A stretch of 58,668 nt of DNA from Sulfurovum sp. UBA1140 (GTDB lineage: Bacteria > Campylobacterota > Campylobacteria > Campylobacterales > Sulfurovaceae): positions 1-58,668 of the forward strand of contig DCAF01000040.1 of NCBI GenBank assembly GCA_002311915.1, in the 5' to 3' direction. The translations under genes were made by a program, and so were the position numbers. The notes beneath the pieces were generated by a model, which saw only the letters and a program-made list of their open reading frames with translations, did no database searches and had not been told where the DNA came from. The stretch's first letter is position 1; each line of letters starts with the position of its first letter. Shown here in pieces: positions 6,907 to 15,469 of the stretch.

Positions 6907-9894
6907 ATGAAACAAAACGAACTATATGAGTATCTCTTAAATGGGGATACTTCTTCTAATAATAAGCTTCTTTTGATTTGTAAAAATGACAAAGAGGCAC
7001 AAAAAACTGCTGACACTGCTACTCTTTTAAATTACCAACCTTTTATTTTACCCGATTTACGACTCTCGCACGGTGATGATTTGCGTTCATTTCAAGTAGA
7101 AATGTATGAGTTAATCGAGGCACTACATGGTTATTTTAACTCTAAAAAAAAGAGGGTTCTTATCGCTCCTCTGCGTACACTGCTTATGCCTCTGCCCAAA
7201 GAGGAGTTTTTCCCCACAATAAATCTTGAATTTGCATCGACCATTAATTTAAAAGAGTTAAAAGATAAACTCTACTGTTGGGGTTATCATTCTGTAGATA
7301 TTGTTACCCAAAAAGGTGAGGTCTCTTTTCGTGGGGATATTATTGATATTTTTTCTTTGGGTGGAGAAGAGGCGTATCGACTCTCTTTGTTTGATGAAGA
7401 TATAGAGAGTATACGAGTATTTTCTATTGACACCCAAAAGAGTGAGCAAGAAGAGATAGAGTCCATAGCAATTATTCCTACACAACTTGGGTTAAATCAG
7501 GAGCAGTATAAGGCATGGAGACAACGCGTTGAGTTAAGCTCTTTGGATAGTTTTGTTAAAGATATTGATAGCTTAGGTTTTTGGTATCTTAATGAGCTAG
7601 GAGATAACTATGTAACCTCTTTTAATGCAATATTCTTGGCTTCTATGCATGAGGAGTTAGAGGAGATTTATAGTTTGGATAAACCTCTGATTTATCAAGA
7701 GGATTTCAACTTACCTATTGTCCCAAAAGCCAAACGATTCAGAGAGTTAGAGGTAATCAACCCCAATGCTGTTATTAAATCAAATAGCCATAAAAAGATA
7801 ACACTTATTGCTAAAAATGAGTCGATTATTCGTGGAAGTGAACTGCACTCTTTTGAAAATATGGAGTTTGTTTATAAAGATATTATTGTCAACCTTATCT
7901 CGGATGATGAAGTGATTATCTCGCTAAACAAGCCCATCAAAAGAAAAAAGGTCAAAAAAGCGAGTATTATCTTAGATGAATTAAAACTGGGTGACCATGT
8001 GGTACATGAAAACCACGGTGTTGGTCTTTTTAAAGGGGTAGAGAAACGCGTGGTCTTAGGAGCAACGCGAGAGTTTGTTCTAATTCAATACCAAAATGAA
8101 GAGATGTTGCTTATCCCTGTAGAGAACCTCAATGTCATTGACCGATATGTGGCTGATAGTGGGGGATTGCCTATTCTTGATAAGATGGGCAGAGCAAGTT
8201 TCAAAAAACTCAAAAGTAGAGTCAAAGAGAAACTGTTTGCCATCGCCTCAGAGATTATTAACCTCTCGGCTCAACGACACTTGCAAAGAGGAATCAAACT
8301 AAAAAGAGATTTGGTTGAGCATCAAATCTTTATGAGTGAAGCAGGATTTATCCACACCGAAGACCAAGAGGAGTCTATTAACTCGATGCTAGAAGATATG
8401 GCAAGTGGGCGAATGATGGACAGACTGCTTTCGGCTGATGTTGGTTTTGGAAAGACAGAAGTAGCGATGAATGGGATGTTTATCGCTTATAAAAATGGCT
8501 ATCAATCTATGATGGTGGCTCCTACTACACTGCTTAGTTCACAACACTTTAAAAGCATGAAAGAGCGATTTAGCAAGTATAATATTAAAATAGGAAAACT
8601 GGACAGATTTACGACAGGTAAAGAGAAAAAAGCTCTGCTAGAAGCATTAGAAGATGGTCGAGTAGATATGGTGGTGGGAACCCATGCTTTGCTCAAAGCG
8701 AAGTTCAAAAACCTAGCCTTTATCATTATAGATGAAGAGCATAAATTTGGAGTCAAACAGAAAGAGGCACTCAAAGAGATAGCCATCAATGTTCACCTGC
8801 TCTCTATGTCTGCAACCCCAATTCCACGAAGTCTTAATATGGCTCTTTCACAAGTTAAATCTTTTTCAGAAATTCTAACCCCACCAGTCAAGCGTCAAGG
8901 GGTACGAACCTTTGTAAAATCGTATAATGAAAAAATTATCAAAGAGGCGATAACGCGTGAAATGCGAAGAGGGGGGCAGATATTTTATGTCTTTAACTCC
9001 ATCGCCCAGATTGAAGCAAAGCGAAAAGTGCTTTTAGATTTGATGCCAAAGCTTAGAATTTCGGTATTGCATTCCAAAATATCAGCCAAACAGACCGAAG
9101 AGGATATGGAACTCTTTGAAGCAGGTGAGTATGATGTAATGTTGTCTACCTCTATTGTTGAATCGGGAATTCACATGCCACAAGCCAACACCATGATAGT
9201 CGATGGGGCAGACCGATTTGGTATCGCTGACTTGCACCAGTTACGTGGACGCGTAGGGCGTGGAGGAAAAGAGGGCTACTGCTATTTTATGGTCGAAGAT
9301 AAAGAGTATCTTACCGATAACGCAAAACGCCGACTTTTAGCCTTAGAGTCTCATTCTGATTTGGGTTCAGGTGCTGTTCTTGCCTTCCATGATTTAGAGA
9401 TACGAGGTGGAGGAAATATTATTGGTGAAGCCCAATCGGGACACATCAAACAGATAGGTTATTCACTCTATCTACGAATGTTAGAAGATGCCATCAAAGA
9501 GCTAAGTGGTAAGGTTGAAGAGGAGCAGTTACAGGTTGATATTAAATTAACGGTGGATGCTTACTTAAATGAAGAGCTTATCGAAGAGGACAGACTACGA
9601 CTCGAACTATATCGCCGACTATCCCAATGTGAGAGTACAGGTGAGGTCTACGAAATAGAGACCGAGATAGCCGATAGATTTGGTAAACTAGACACCATCT
9701 CACGGCAGTTTATAGATGTAATGGTGATGAAAGTCTTGGCACGAGAGCAGAAGATTACCAAGGTGGCAAATGCTGGAGAGAGAGTATTTATTGAGTTTGC
9801 TGATGAGGGTAAAGAGAGGGTGATGTTAAAATCTTATAGTAAAGATGATGATGATTTAATTGCGACGGCTATGGGGTATTTGAAAGGGAAGTAA
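6907..9894 (+). CDS. mfd: Transcription-repair coupling factor Mfd
   Basis: ATP-driven translocase that removes RNA polymerase stalled at DNA lesions and recruits UvrA. Order of parts in 995 aa: UvrB-like N-terminal region (about 1-330), the RNA-polymerase-interacting domain with HENHGVGLFKGVEKR near residue 366, superfamily-2 helicase with Walker A GFGKTE near residue 513 and DEEH near 609, the SATPIPRSL motif III, motif VI LRGRVGRGG, and a C-terminal TRCF domain. It is somewhat shorter than the E. coli protein (1148 aa), normal for the phylum. It starts 11 bp after bactofilin, so it is probably co-transcribed. Only a weak ribosome site is visible. Confidence 0.96.
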   Translation: MKQNELYEYLLNGDTSSNNKLLLICKNDKEAQKTADTATLLNYQPFILPDLRLSHGDDLRSFQVEMYELIEALHGYFNSKKKRVLIAPLRTLLMPLPKEEFFPTINLEFASTINLKELKDKLYCWGYHSVDIVTQKGEVSFRGDIIDIFSLGGEEAYRLSLFDEDIESIRVFSIDTQKSEQEEIESIAIIPTQLGLNQEQYKAWRQRVELSSLDSFVKDIDSLGFWYLNELGDNYVTSFNAIFLASMHEELEEIYSLDKPLIYQEDFNLPIVPKAKRFRELEVINPNAVIKSNSHKKITLIAKNESIIRGSELHSFENMEFVYKDIIVNLISDDEVIISLNKPIKRKKVKKASIILDELKLGDHVVHENHGVGLFKGVEKRVVLGATREFVLIQYQNEEMLLIPVENLNVIDRYVADSGGLPILDKMGRASFKKLKSRVKEKLFAIASEIINLSAQRHLQRGIKLKRDLVEHQIFMSEAGFIHTEDQEESINSMLEDMASGRMMDRLLSADVGFGKTEVAMNGMFIAYKNGYQSMMVAPTTLLSSQHFKSMKERFSKYNIKIGKLDRFTTGKEKKALLEALEDGRVDMVVGTHALLKAKFKNLAFIIIDEEHKFGVKQKEALKEIAINVHLLSMSATPIPRSLNMALSQVKSFSEILTPPVKRQGVRTFVKSYNEKIIKEAITREMRRGGQIFYVFNSIAQIEAKRKVLLDLMPKLRISVLHSKISAKQTEEDMELFEAGEYDVMLSTSIVESGIHMPQANTMIVDGADRFGIADLHQLRGRVGRGGKEGYCYFMVEDKEYLTDNAKRRLLALESHSDLGSGAVLAFHDLEIRGGGNIIGEAQSGHIKQIGYSLYLRMLEDAIKELSGKVEEEQLQVDIKLTVDAYLNEELIEEDRLRLELYRRLSQCESTGEVYEIETEIADRFGKLDTISRQFIDVMVMKVLAREQKITKVANAGERVFIEFADEGKERVMLKSYSKDDDDLIATAMGYLKGK

Positions 9895-9930
9895 TTTTTT
9901 ATAAAATAATTCTATAATTATCAAGAGATT

Positions 9931-10041
9931 AGTAGGCGACTGCAAACACCAAAAGAGGAGTATCTTGATGGTGGAGATGTGTTGAAAAGAGTTGATTTGT
10001 CGTTGGATGAAAAGAATGTTAGAGAGATAGATAAGAGGTAA
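9931..10041 (+). pseudogene. Possible gene fragment in the mfd-restriction island gap
   Basis: Downstream of mfd a 36-codon open stretch without a start reads SRRLQTPKEEYLDGGDVLKR and ends EIDKR before TAA 10039-10041. Its composition is protein-like (charged, no A/T-run residues) and it sits exactly at the edge of the restriction-modification island, so it could be the tail of a gene cut by insertion of the island. I do not recognise the source. It may also be chance. Confidence 0.3.
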
Positions 10042-10063
10042 TTGTTTATGGAAATATTACAAT

Positions 10064-10092
10064 TTGACATAGTTCTATAAAACTTTTAGATA
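10064..10092 (+). promoter_or_regulatory. Promoter of the restriction-modification pair
   Basis: TTGACA (10064-10069), 17-bp spacer, TAGATA (10087-10092), about 30 bp before the endonuclease ATG. No C-protein box pattern is evident. Confidence 0.6.
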
Positions 10093-10123
10093 AAATTACA
10101 TTATTAAAAGTAAGTGAGCATTT

Positions 10124-11284
10124 ATGTCCAATATCATTAAAGCATTCATCAATATAGTAAACAACTATCATGTCAGTATAGAGAATATCACCCAAGGCAA
10201 TAACCGAGTAAATAACATGGGCGAAGGATTAGAAACTTATATCAAAAATGCTTTTGCCAATACCACAAATGAGATAGATGAACAAAAGAAACTAGAGAGA
10301 TTAGAAGAAGTATACTCTTACCAAGGCAACAAAAACAATCCACCTGATTTAATACTCAAAAATTCAGACGCAATAGAAATTAAAAAACTAGAATCTAAAA
10401 ACTCAGCCATTGCTCTAAATAGCTCCTATCCAAAAGCAAAACTCTATGCCAATAGCCCTATGATAACGAAGGCTTGTAAAGCCTGTGAAGAGTGGGATGT
10501 AAAAGATATGCTCTATGCTGTTGGCTATGTAAAACAAGCCAATTTAAAATCTTTATGGTTGGTTTATGGAGATTGTTTTTGTGCAGATAAAGAGAGTTAT
10601 GAGAGAATTAAAAACACCATTTCTAGTGGTATTAATAGCATAGAAGATGTTGACTTTACAGAGACCAAAGAGTTAGGAAAAGTCAAAAAAGTTGACCCAC
10701 TTGGTATTACAGATTTACGAATTCGAGGGATGTGGCATATTGAAAATCCAAATAAGACTTTTAGTTATATTTATGAGTATGATGAGAGTAAAGAGTTTCA
10801 GTTGATTTGTTTGATGAAGAGAGAGAAGTATGATGGGTTGCCTAGTGAGGATAGAGTGGCTTTAGCGAGTTTAGGTGTTGATGGGGTTGAGGTTTTGGAT
10901 GTTAGGGTTAAGAGTCCTGATAATCCTGTTCGGTTAATGGAAGCTAAGTTGTTGGTTTTTAAAATACAAAAGGAAATTGATATGGATTATCCAAAATATG
11001 AATTGATTTTACATAAAAGTTATTATGAGAAAGGTTTTTTTAATTTAGGAGTAAGTGTAGATAGTTATATTAAAGTAAATAATGGAGAAATCACCATTTA
11101 TATGGGAGAAGAAAAAGAAAAAATAATTGGAAAATTAAATCGTAATGCAAACTTAAATTCTACCCCTAGAATTTTTGGAGGAAATGAACTAAAAAATTGG
11201 ATTCAAAAAAATTGCAAACTACAAGAAGTAGTTTTTATTTATATTCTTTCTTTGGATAATATATGGATAAAAAAAATACCATGA
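10124..11284 (+). CDS. NgoPII-type type II restriction endonuclease with C-terminal extension
   Basis: Predicted GGCC-cutting endonuclease. The N-terminal part matches the NgoPII family (INIVNNYHVSIENITQGNNR, then NMGEGLETYIKNAF), with a PD-(D/E)xK-type active site at PPD 73-75 and EIKK 85-88. R.NgoPII is about 280 aa; this protein is 386 aa. Residues 287-386 form an extra domain (HKSYYEKGFFNLGV, then PRIFGGNELKNWIQKN) of a kind I recall at the C-terminus of other restriction enzymes, possibly for DNA binding. Residue 287 is Met with AGGA 7 nt upstream, so the module could also be made alone. The gene ends in an ATGA overlap with the methyltransferase. Family assignment is from recall; specificity is inferred from it. 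Confidence 0.82.
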   Translation: MSNIIKAFINIVNNYHVSIENITQGNNRVNNMGEGLETYIKNAFANTTNEIDEQKKLERLEEVYSYQGNKNNPPDLILKNSDAIEIKKLESKNSAIALNSSYPKAKLYANSPMITKACKACEEWDVKDMLYAVGYVKQANLKSLWLVYGDCFCADKESYERIKNTISSGINSIEDVDFTETKELGKVKKVDPLGITDLRIRGMWHIENPNKTFSYIYEYDESKEFQLICLMKREKYDGLPSEDRVALASLGVDGVEVLDVRVKSPDNPVRLMEAKLLVFKIQKEIDMDYPKYELILHKSYYEKGFFNLGVSVDSYIKVNNGEITIYMGEEKEKIIGKLNRNANLNSTPRIFGGNELKNWIQKNCKLQEVVFIYILSLDNIWIKKIP

Positions 11285-12330
11285 ACATAATCTCCCTATT
11301 TTCAGGAGCAGGAGGCTTAGACTTAGGCTTCAAACAAGCAGGTTTCAAAACCATTTGGGCAAATGAGTATGATAAAGAGATTTGGGAAACATTTGAAAAA
11401 AACTTCACAGATACTATCTTAGATAAAAGAAGCATAACGAAAGTTCCATCAGATGAAATTCCTGAAACTTTAGGACTTATCGGTGGGCCTCCGTGTCAGA
11501 GTTGGAGTGAGGCAGGTAAGTCGCGTGGGATAGAGGATGATAGAGGGCAACTGTTTTTTGAATTTATACGGGTTTTGAGAGATAAAAAACCTCTATTTTT
11601 CTTGGCTGAAAATGTATCGGGTATGTTGGCTAGTCGTCATAAAGATGCTTTGGAGAATATAAAAAAGCATTTTACTGATAGTGGTTATACTTTGTCATTT
11701 CAGCTTCTAAATGCTCATGACTATAATGTACCACAGACAAGAAAACGGATATTTTTTGTGGGCTATAGAGATGATTTGGGTCTTAAATTTGAATTTCCAA
11801 AAGCATTGGAAGAAAAACTATTTTTAGAAGATGTTATTGATGACTTAAAAGATAATGCACTTTCTGCTAAAAACAAAACTTATAGTAATGATGATGAGTG
11901 TCAACTTTTTAACCATGAGTATATGACAGGTGGGTTTTCCTCTATGTATATGTCGCGTAATAGGGTTAGAGCGTGGGATGAGCCATCATTTACCATTCAA
12001 GCAGGTGGACGACACGCACCACTTCACCCACAAGCTCCCAAGATGGAATTGGTAGAGAAAGATAAGAGGAAATTTGTTGAAGGGTCTGAGGAGTTGTATC
12101 GACGGTTGAGCATTCGAGAGTGTGCTAGGATTCAGACATTTCCTGATGAGCATAAGTTTTATTATAAGAATTTGACGGCTGGGTATAAGATGGTGGGGAA
12201 TGCTGTTCCTCCTAATTTGGCTTTTGTTTTGGCTAGGAAGATTTATGAGGATTTGAGTCAGCTAAGTATTGCTTTTAATGAAGAGTTTATTGTGAAAAAC
12301 CATAGGGTGGAGAGTAATATAAACAAATAA
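11281..12330 (+). CDS. DNA cytosine-5 methyltransferase, NgoPII/HaeIII group (probably GGCC)
   Basis: Protective methyltransferase of the pair. Starting at 11281 (MNIISLFSGAGGLDLGF), motif I is at the extreme N-terminus as in M.NgoPII. The catalytic GGPPCQSWSEAG, AENVSGML (motif VI), QTRKR (motif VIII) and GYKMVGNAVPPNLA (motif X) are all present, so it looks active. The target-recognition region (about 200-270) contains SMYMSRNRVRAWDEPSFTIQ, closely like M.NgoPII. A start at 11263 is also in frame, but 11281 gives an ATGA overlap with the nuclease stop. Nuclease-before-methylase order with overlap implies coupled translation. Confidence 0.93.
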   Translation: MNIISLFSGAGGLDLGFKQAGFKTIWANEYDKEIWETFEKNFTDTILDKRSITKVPSDEIPETLGLIGGPPCQSWSEAGKSRGIEDDRGQLFFEFIRVLRDKKPLFFLAENVSGMLASRHKDALENIKKHFTDSGYTLSFQLLNAHDYNVPQTRKRIFFVGYRDDLGLKFEFPKALEEKLFLEDVIDDLKDNALSAKNKTYSNDDECQLFNHEYMTGGFSSMYMSRNRVRAWDEPSFTIQAGGRHAPLHPQAPKMELVEKDKRKFVEGSEELYRRLSIRECARIQTFPDEHKFYYKNLTAGYKMVGNAVPPNLAFVLARKIYEDLSQLSIAFNEEFIVKNHRVESNINK

Positions 12331-12346
12331 AATCTTAACAGATAGA

Positions 12347-12610
12347 TTGAAACAGTTGTATCCTTTTGATGAATCTTGTAATTTGACACTAAGTATTTCG
12401 TATAAAAAAGATATTGTTTGCAATAGCACTCAAAATGTACATATGAAAAATGTGGGTAAATTTCCTAAAAGTTATCTAAAAATGGAACTTAGAAAAGGGT
12501 TGGAGATGATTTATACCTATTATATTGACCTAAGTGAAAATATAGAAGTTGATGACTTAGACGAAGGCTTTAGAAAATTAAAACAAGATTTAATACAAGC
12601 AAAAAAATGA
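12347..12610 (+). CDS. Hypothetical small protein at the end of the restriction island
   Basis: 87 codons from TTG 12347 (MKQLYPFDESCNLTLSISYK), 17 bp after the methyltransferase. The frame is open back to 12323 but has no ATG or GTG and no convincing ribosome site, so it may be translated by re-initiation or be the 3' part of a decayed gene. The composition is protein-like: mixed beta pattern then a charged helical tail (ELRKGLEMIYTYYIDLSENIEV). No family recognised. Its position suggests it travelled with the restriction-modification genes. Confidence 0.4.
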   Translation: MKQLYPFDESCNLTLSISYKKDIVCNSTQNVHMKNVGKFPKSYLKMELRKGLEMIYTYYIDLSENIEVDDLDEGFRKLKQDLIQAKK

Positions 12611-12695
12611 ACCGACGTTAAGATAGCTATATAATTAAAATTTAACAAAAGATATGGTATTTTTCAACTAAAATATATCTGTAAAGGTTTGAAAA

Positions 12696-13694
12696 TTGAG
12701 TATTGATTATAAAGCAGAGATTGAGCGATTAAAAAAGAAATTACCTGTGACCGTTGTAGGGCATTTTTATCAACGAGATGAAGTGTTTAAGATGGCAGAC
12801 ATTACGGGTGATAGTTTGGAATTGGCTAGAAAATGTAAAGTGGATAAAAACCCATGGGTTGTTTTTTGTGGTGTGGGATTTATGGGGCAGAGTGTTAAAG
12901 TGATTGCTCCTGAAAAACGGGTACTTATGCCAAAAATTGCTTGTTGTGCCATGGCTCGAATGATTGACTCTTCTTATTTTGATGATTCAGTACAATATAT
13001 GGTTGATAGAGGAGTTCCTAAAGAGAATATCTTACCAATTACCTACATTAACAGTGATGCCACGGTTAAAGCCAAAGTGGGCGAGATGGGTGGCTTGGTC
13101 TGTACCTCATCGAATGCTTATAAGATTATTGAAAAAGGGTTAGAGAGTGGAAAGAAGATTCTTTTTGTTCCTGATCGATGTTTGGGGCAGAATTTTGCAA
13201 ACTCTATGGGACTTAAATCGTGTGTGATAGGTGAAGGAGAGTGTGACCCAAAAGAGGCAGATGTAATCTGTTTTAATGGCTTCTGTTCCGTGCATCAGCT
13301 CTTTACATTGGATGATATTGAATTTTATAGAAACAAATATCCTGGAATTTTAATTGCTGTTCACCCAGAGTGTGACCCTGCCATTGTTGATGCTTCTGAT
13401 TTTGCAGGTTCAACTTCACAACTTATTAAGTATGTTCAAGAGCTTGACCCTGAACAGAAAGTAGCCGTAGGAACCGAGTATAACTTGGTTAATCGTATGC
13501 GTCCTAATGGAAATACGTATGTTCTTTCATCTACCAAGCCAGAGTGTCCTACCATGAATGAGACGACTTTAGAAGATTTGTATTTAACACTTAAATCAAT
13601 TGAGGATGGACAGCCCATTAATGAGATAGTGGTCGATGCCCATACCGTTAAATATGCTAATTTGGCACTGAGTAGAATGTTGGCTATTAAATAG
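12696..13694 (+). CDS. nadA: Quinolinate synthase NadA
   Basis: 4Fe-4S enzyme that condenses iminoaspartate with dihydroxyacetone phosphate to quinolinate in de novo NAD synthesis. Family signatures include VVGHFYQRDEVF (residue 20 on), ADITGDSLELA, INSDATVKAKVGE, CTSSNA, FVPDRCLGQN and the late HPECDP and SSTKPECPTMNET segments that supply the three cluster cysteines. Start is TTG 12696 preceded by AAAGGT; no better ATG exists. nadC starts on the base after the nadA stop. No nadB (aspartate oxidase) is adjacent. Confidence 0.95.
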   Translation: MSIDYKAEIERLKKKLPVTVVGHFYQRDEVFKMADITGDSLELARKCKVDKNPWVVFCGVGFMGQSVKVIAPEKRVLMPKIACCAMARMIDSSYFDDSVQYMVDRGVPKENILPITYINSDATVKAKVGEMGGLVCTSSNAYKIIEKGLESGKKILFVPDRCLGQNFANSMGLKSCVIGEGECDPKEADVICFNGFCSVHQLFTLDDIEFYRNKYPGILIAVHPECDPAIVDASDFAGSTSQLIKYVQELDPEQKVAVGTEYNLVNRMRPNGNTYVLSSTKPECPTMNETTLEDLYLTLKSIEDGQPINEIVVDAHTVKYANLALSRMLAIK

Positions 13695-14519
13695 ATGCTA
13701 AAAGAGAAATTTATAGAAGATGTTGTTGCCGAAGATATTGGTCGAGGCGACCTATTTAGACGTATATCTAGCACCAAAGAGATTCAAGCCTATATTATTG
13801 CCAAAAGTAATGGAGTCTTTGCAGGTCGTGAATATATTGAGGTGTTAGCAGAGATGTTCTCGCTCTCTATTGATTGGAGAGTGAACGATTCAGACAGCTT
13901 TAAAATAGGTGAGAAACTGCTTGTTATAAAAGGTTCATCGCACAATATTCTCTCTTTAGAACGTTCTATTTTAGACATGATTCTACATGCCAGTTCTATT
14001 GCCACCCTGACAGCCCAATTTGTAAAAAAAATAGAACCTTACGGGGTTAAACTGCTTGATACTCGAAAAACAAGACCCCTGCTAAGAGTATTTGAAAAAT
14101 ATGCTGTACGTTGTGGTGGGGGCATTAATCATCGAATGGGACTTGATGACTGTTTAATGCTTAAAGATACCCATTTAAAAACCATTGACAATTTAAAAAC
14201 CTTTATGCAAGAGGTACGACAGAAAATTCCATTTACCTCAAAAGTAGAGATAGAGTGTGAAAACCTAGCAATGGTCAAAGAGGCAATGGAGGCTGGGGCA
14301 GATATTGTTATGTGTGACAACATGAGCAATGATGCCATTAAAGAGGTGGTAGCCTTTCGAGAAGCACACTACCCTCATATTCTTTTAGAAGCCAGTGGCA
14401 ATGTATCGTTAGCAACCATTGAGGCGATTGCCAAGACAGGAGTAGATGCCATCTCTTCAGGTTCACTCATTCATCAAGCCAACTGGATAGATCTCTCGAT
14501 GAAGGTAGAAGAGGGGTAA
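13695..14519 (+). CDS. nadC: Nicotinate-nucleotide diphosphorylase (carboxylating) NadC
   Basis: Converts quinolinate and PRPP to nicotinate mononucleotide, the step after NadA. Typical features: EDIGRGDLF near the N-terminus, the substrate loop LLDTRKTRPLLRVFEKYAVR, CGGGINHRMGLDDCLMLKD, VEIECENLAMVKEAMEAGAD, and the C-terminal barrel motif LEASGNVSLATI with SSGSLIHQ. 274 aa, normal length. The ATG immediately follows the nadA stop, and the DHH phosphoesterase begins 2 bp after it, so this is one operon. Confidence 0.95.
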   Translation: MLKEKFIEDVVAEDIGRGDLFRRISSTKEIQAYIIAKSNGVFAGREYIEVLAEMFSLSIDWRVNDSDSFKIGEKLLVIKGSSHNILSLERSILDMILHASSIATLTAQFVKKIEPYGVKLLDTRKTRPLLRVFEKYAVRCGGGINHRMGLDDCLMLKDTHLKTIDNLKTFMQEVRQKIPFTSKVEIECENLAMVKEAMEAGADIVMCDNMSNDAIKEVVAFREAHYPHILLEASGNVSLATIEAIAKTGVDAISSGSLIHQANWIDLSMKVEEG

Positions 14520-14521
14520 TC

Positions 14522-15469
14522 ATGTCCATTCAAATTAAATCATTAATTGATAAATACAATAAAATAACCGTACTCTCTCATATTAATCCTGATGCCGATA
14601 CCATCGGTACAGCATTGGGAATATATACCCTTTTAAAAGGGATTAAAAAACAGGTCGAAGTTGTCAATGCAGAGAAGCATCTGCCCAAACACCTTGATTT
14701 CTTACCCAATTTTTCAAAAATAAAAAACCAAATAGATTTTGACGACTCGTTAATTATCTCTTGTGATTGTGCCAGTATTGGCAGATTGGGCATTGATTTA
14801 AGAAATAGAGATATTGTTAACATTGACCACCACAAAAGCAACACCAACTACGGAATGTTAAATATTGTCAAACCCACCTATCTCTCTGCTTCTCAAGTAG
14901 CATTTGAGCTCTTTAGAGATGATTTTATAATGAATAAAGAGATAATCATCTGTTTCTATACGGCATTGGTCTCGGATACGCAATATTTTACAACTAATGG
15001 TGTCACTAAAGAGGTTTTTGATGTAGCATCGGATATGATTGCATACGATATTGATATATCTAAGGTGACTTATAACTTAAATCAGCGTCGTTCCTTAACC
15101 TCGTTACGCATATTAACCAGTACACTTGGCACTTTAGAGCTTCATCATAATGGTCAGATTGCCACCATGATTGCCAATAGAATCAAAATGAAAGAGGCAG
15201 GTGCAGAGATTATAGATACCGTTGGTATGGTAGATCATGCCATTGCTTTGGTAACCGTAAAAATTGCCATTGTATTAATAGAGTTAAAGGGAACCATTCG
15301 TGCCTCGATACGTAGTAAAGGGGTTGATGTTTCAGGTTTGGCAGTATCTTTTGGTGGTGGTGGTCACCAAAATGCGTCTGGATTTGAACTAAAAGCAGAA
15401 AGCAACAGATTGCTTTTAAATAAGTTATTACAAAAAATAAACAAAATGGAATTATTAAATGAGACGTAG
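14522..15469 (+). CDS. DHH/DHHA1 phosphoesterase, NrnA-like (oligoribonuclease / pAp phosphatase type)
   Basis: DHH motifs: SHINPDADTIGTALG (residues ~19-33), the central acidic SCDCAS, and IDHHKSN near residue 100. The C-terminal DHHA1 motif is FGGGGHQNASGFEL. These are the marks of NrnA/Bacillus nanoRNases, which degrade short oligoribonucleotides and dephosphorylate pAp; pAp removal would also connect to sulfur assimilation. The phosphatase versus nanoRNase role cannot be decided from sequence. It overlaps the next gene by 11 bp and lies in the nadA-nadC operon. Confidence 0.88.
   Translation: MSIQIKSLIDKYNKITVLSHINPDADTIGTALGIYTLLKGIKKQVEVVNAEKHLPKHLDFLPNFSKIKNQIDFDDSLIISCDCASIGRLGIDLRNRDIVNIDHHKSNTNYGMLNIVKPTYLSASQVAFELFRDDFIMNKEIIICFYTALVSDTQYFTTNGVTKEVFDVASDMIAYDIDISKVTYNLNQRRSLTSLRILTSTLGTLELHHNGQIATMIANRIKMKEAGAEIIDTVGMVDHAIALVTVKIAIVLIELKGTIRASIRSKGVDVSGLAVSFGGGGHQNASGFELKAESNRLLLNKLLQKINKMELLNET

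Noticed and set aside
10064..10080. TTGACA followed closely by TATAAA as promoter boxes
   Set aside because: The spacing (about 7 bp) is too short; TAGATA at 17 bp is the better -10.
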